DNA of 15,752 bases from CAYXRK01 sp964467615. Its GTDB lineage: Bacteria; Hydrogenedentota; Hydrogenedentia; Hydrogenedentales; GCA-2746185. Made by a program: the position numbers and the translations under genes. Below are positions 15,342 to 15,752 of the stretch, piece after piece. The stretch spans positions 1 to 15,752 of the forward strand of contig CAYXRK010000109.1 of assembly GCA_964467615.1 (NCBI GenBank), given 5' to 3'. Position 1 is the stretch's first letter, and each line of letters opens with the position of its first letter. The notes under the pieces were generated by a model that was not told the origin of the DNA, searched no databases, and saw nothing but the letters and a program-made list of their open reading frames with translations.

Positions 15342-15370
15342 ACTTTAACACACGGAGAACTCGACCGCAA
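15342..15370 (-). promoter_or_regulatory. Predicted promoter for kdsB-pyrG-pdxA-FG-GAP
   Basis: On the minus strand TTGCGG (15365-15370) is followed by a 17-base spacer and TAAAGT (15342-15347, 4 of 6). An overlapping TAGAAT (15337-15342, 5 of 6) is an alternative -10 without a well-placed -35. The leader would be about 90 bases. It lies in the 186-base dnaA-kdsB gap, where I see no gene and no intrinsic terminator. Confidence 0.4.
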
Positions 15371-15429
15371 CGGGACGTGTCCGCAGTTCTACCGGGCCGA
15401 ATTTTCGCGGAAATCCGTCGCCCGCCCCC

Positions 15430-15752
15430 TTATGAGCGAATGGCCTTTTCGAGTTGTTGAAGCAACACGCGGACCGCGTCGTCCCGCGCGAGCTCCTCCG
15501 TTACCTGTTGGCACGCGTACAGCACGGTCGTGTGGTGCTTGTCGCCGAAGGCCTGGCCGATCTCTTTGAGCGATAGACTCGGTATGAGCTGTCTCGTCAA
15601 GTACATAGCGATCTGCCGTGGATAGGCGACCTGCCGTTCGCGGCTGCGGCCGCGCAGATCTGAGATGCGGACGTCGAAGTGTTCGGCCACCGCGCGCTGA
15701 ATCGCCTCGACCGTGATCGTCTTTATCTTCGCGGCGCCGATCAATCCGCGCA
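15430..15752 (-). CDS. dnaA: Chromosomal replication initiator DnaA, C-terminal domain (5' end outside window)
   Basis: The frame is open to the window edge, so only the last 106 residues are present; the TAA is at 15430-15432. They form DnaA domain IV, which binds DnaA boxes at oriC. Visible landmarks are ITVEAIQRAVAEHFDVRISD (helix-rich entry, residues 12-31 of the fragment), YPRQIAMYLTRQLIPSLSLK (43-62) with the box-contacting arginine, and the signature EIGQAFGDKHHTTVLYAC (63-80). The common GRDHTTV is GDKHHTTV here, a variant that keeps the HTTV DNA-contact core. The AAA+ domain and N-terminus would lie beyond 15752. The downstream neighbour is kdsB rather than dnaN. Domain IV alone could in principle belong to a DnaA paralogue, but the full match makes DnaA itself most likely. 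Confidence 0.93.
   Translation of the reverse strand, partial: RGLIGAAKIKTITVEAIQRAVAEHFDVRISDLRGRSRERQVAYPRQIAMYLTRQLIPSLSLKEIGQAFGDKHHTTVLYACQQVTEELARDDAVRVLLQQLEKAIRS

Noticed and set aside
13699..15348. A 549-codon open frame on the plus strand, antisense to pyrG and kdsB
   Set aside because: It mirrors two unmistakable genes on the other strand, its product is rich in Arg, His and Asp with no family motif, and long antisense frames are expected in GC-rich coding DNA.
15373..15430. Possible terminator after dnaA
   Set aside because: Only short weak stems can be drawn around CGAAAATTCG on the minus strand, and there is no T-run.

Overview
The window is a compact, GC-rich stretch of bacterial chromosome with thirteen complete genes and two cut by the window edges. 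It carries no rRNA, tRNA, CRISPR array, insertion sequence or phage gene that I can see. Every gap between genes is under 200 bases. The CMP-Kdo enzyme KdsB points to a Gram-negative cell with Kdo-containing lipopolysaccharide. The transglutaminase/MoxR/DUF58 cluster, the FG-GAP secreted protein and the deacetylase-like hydrolase resemble gene content of Planctomycetota or Hydrogenedentota-type uncultured lineages. That taxonomic guess rests on general resemblance only and has low confidence.

Layout. Bases 1-318 (+) are the 3' end of a probable class I mannose-6-phosphate isomerase. Bases 315-4499 (-) hold, in transcription order, a DUF1015 protein, a histone-deacetylase-family amidohydrolase, and the peptide-type ABC permeases OppB and OppC; oppBC appears to have its own promoter. 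A divergent promoter region (4500-4692) separates these from a HIT-family (HinT-like) hydrolase (+). Bases 5144-10526 (+) hold an alpha/beta hydrolase, then a tight MoxR ATPase - DUF58 - transglutaminase (TgpA-like) unit. Bases 10509-15243 (-) hold kdsB, pyrG, pdxA and a secreted seven-repeat FG-GAP protein, probably one transcript. The end of dnaA (-) is at the right edge.

How the genes relate. PyrG makes the CTP that KdsB uses to activate Kdo, and the two genes abut with no gap. PdxA (vitamin B6 synthesis) and the FG-GAP protein (4-nt overlap) are joined to this unit without an obvious functional link. MoxR, DUF58 and the TgpA-like protein form a recurrent bacterial trio whose substrate is usually unknown. 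OppB and OppC have no binding protein or ATPase in the window.

The most unusual signals are these: the alpha/beta hydrolase has Asp where its family normally has the Ser nucleophile; every gene of the plus-strand cluster 5144-10526 starts with GTG or TTG; two short palindromes framed by direct repeats lie in the leaders of oppB and kdsB; and an 18-bp convergent coding overlap joins the transglutaminase and FG-GAP genes. I did not find clear evidence of a wholly new system.
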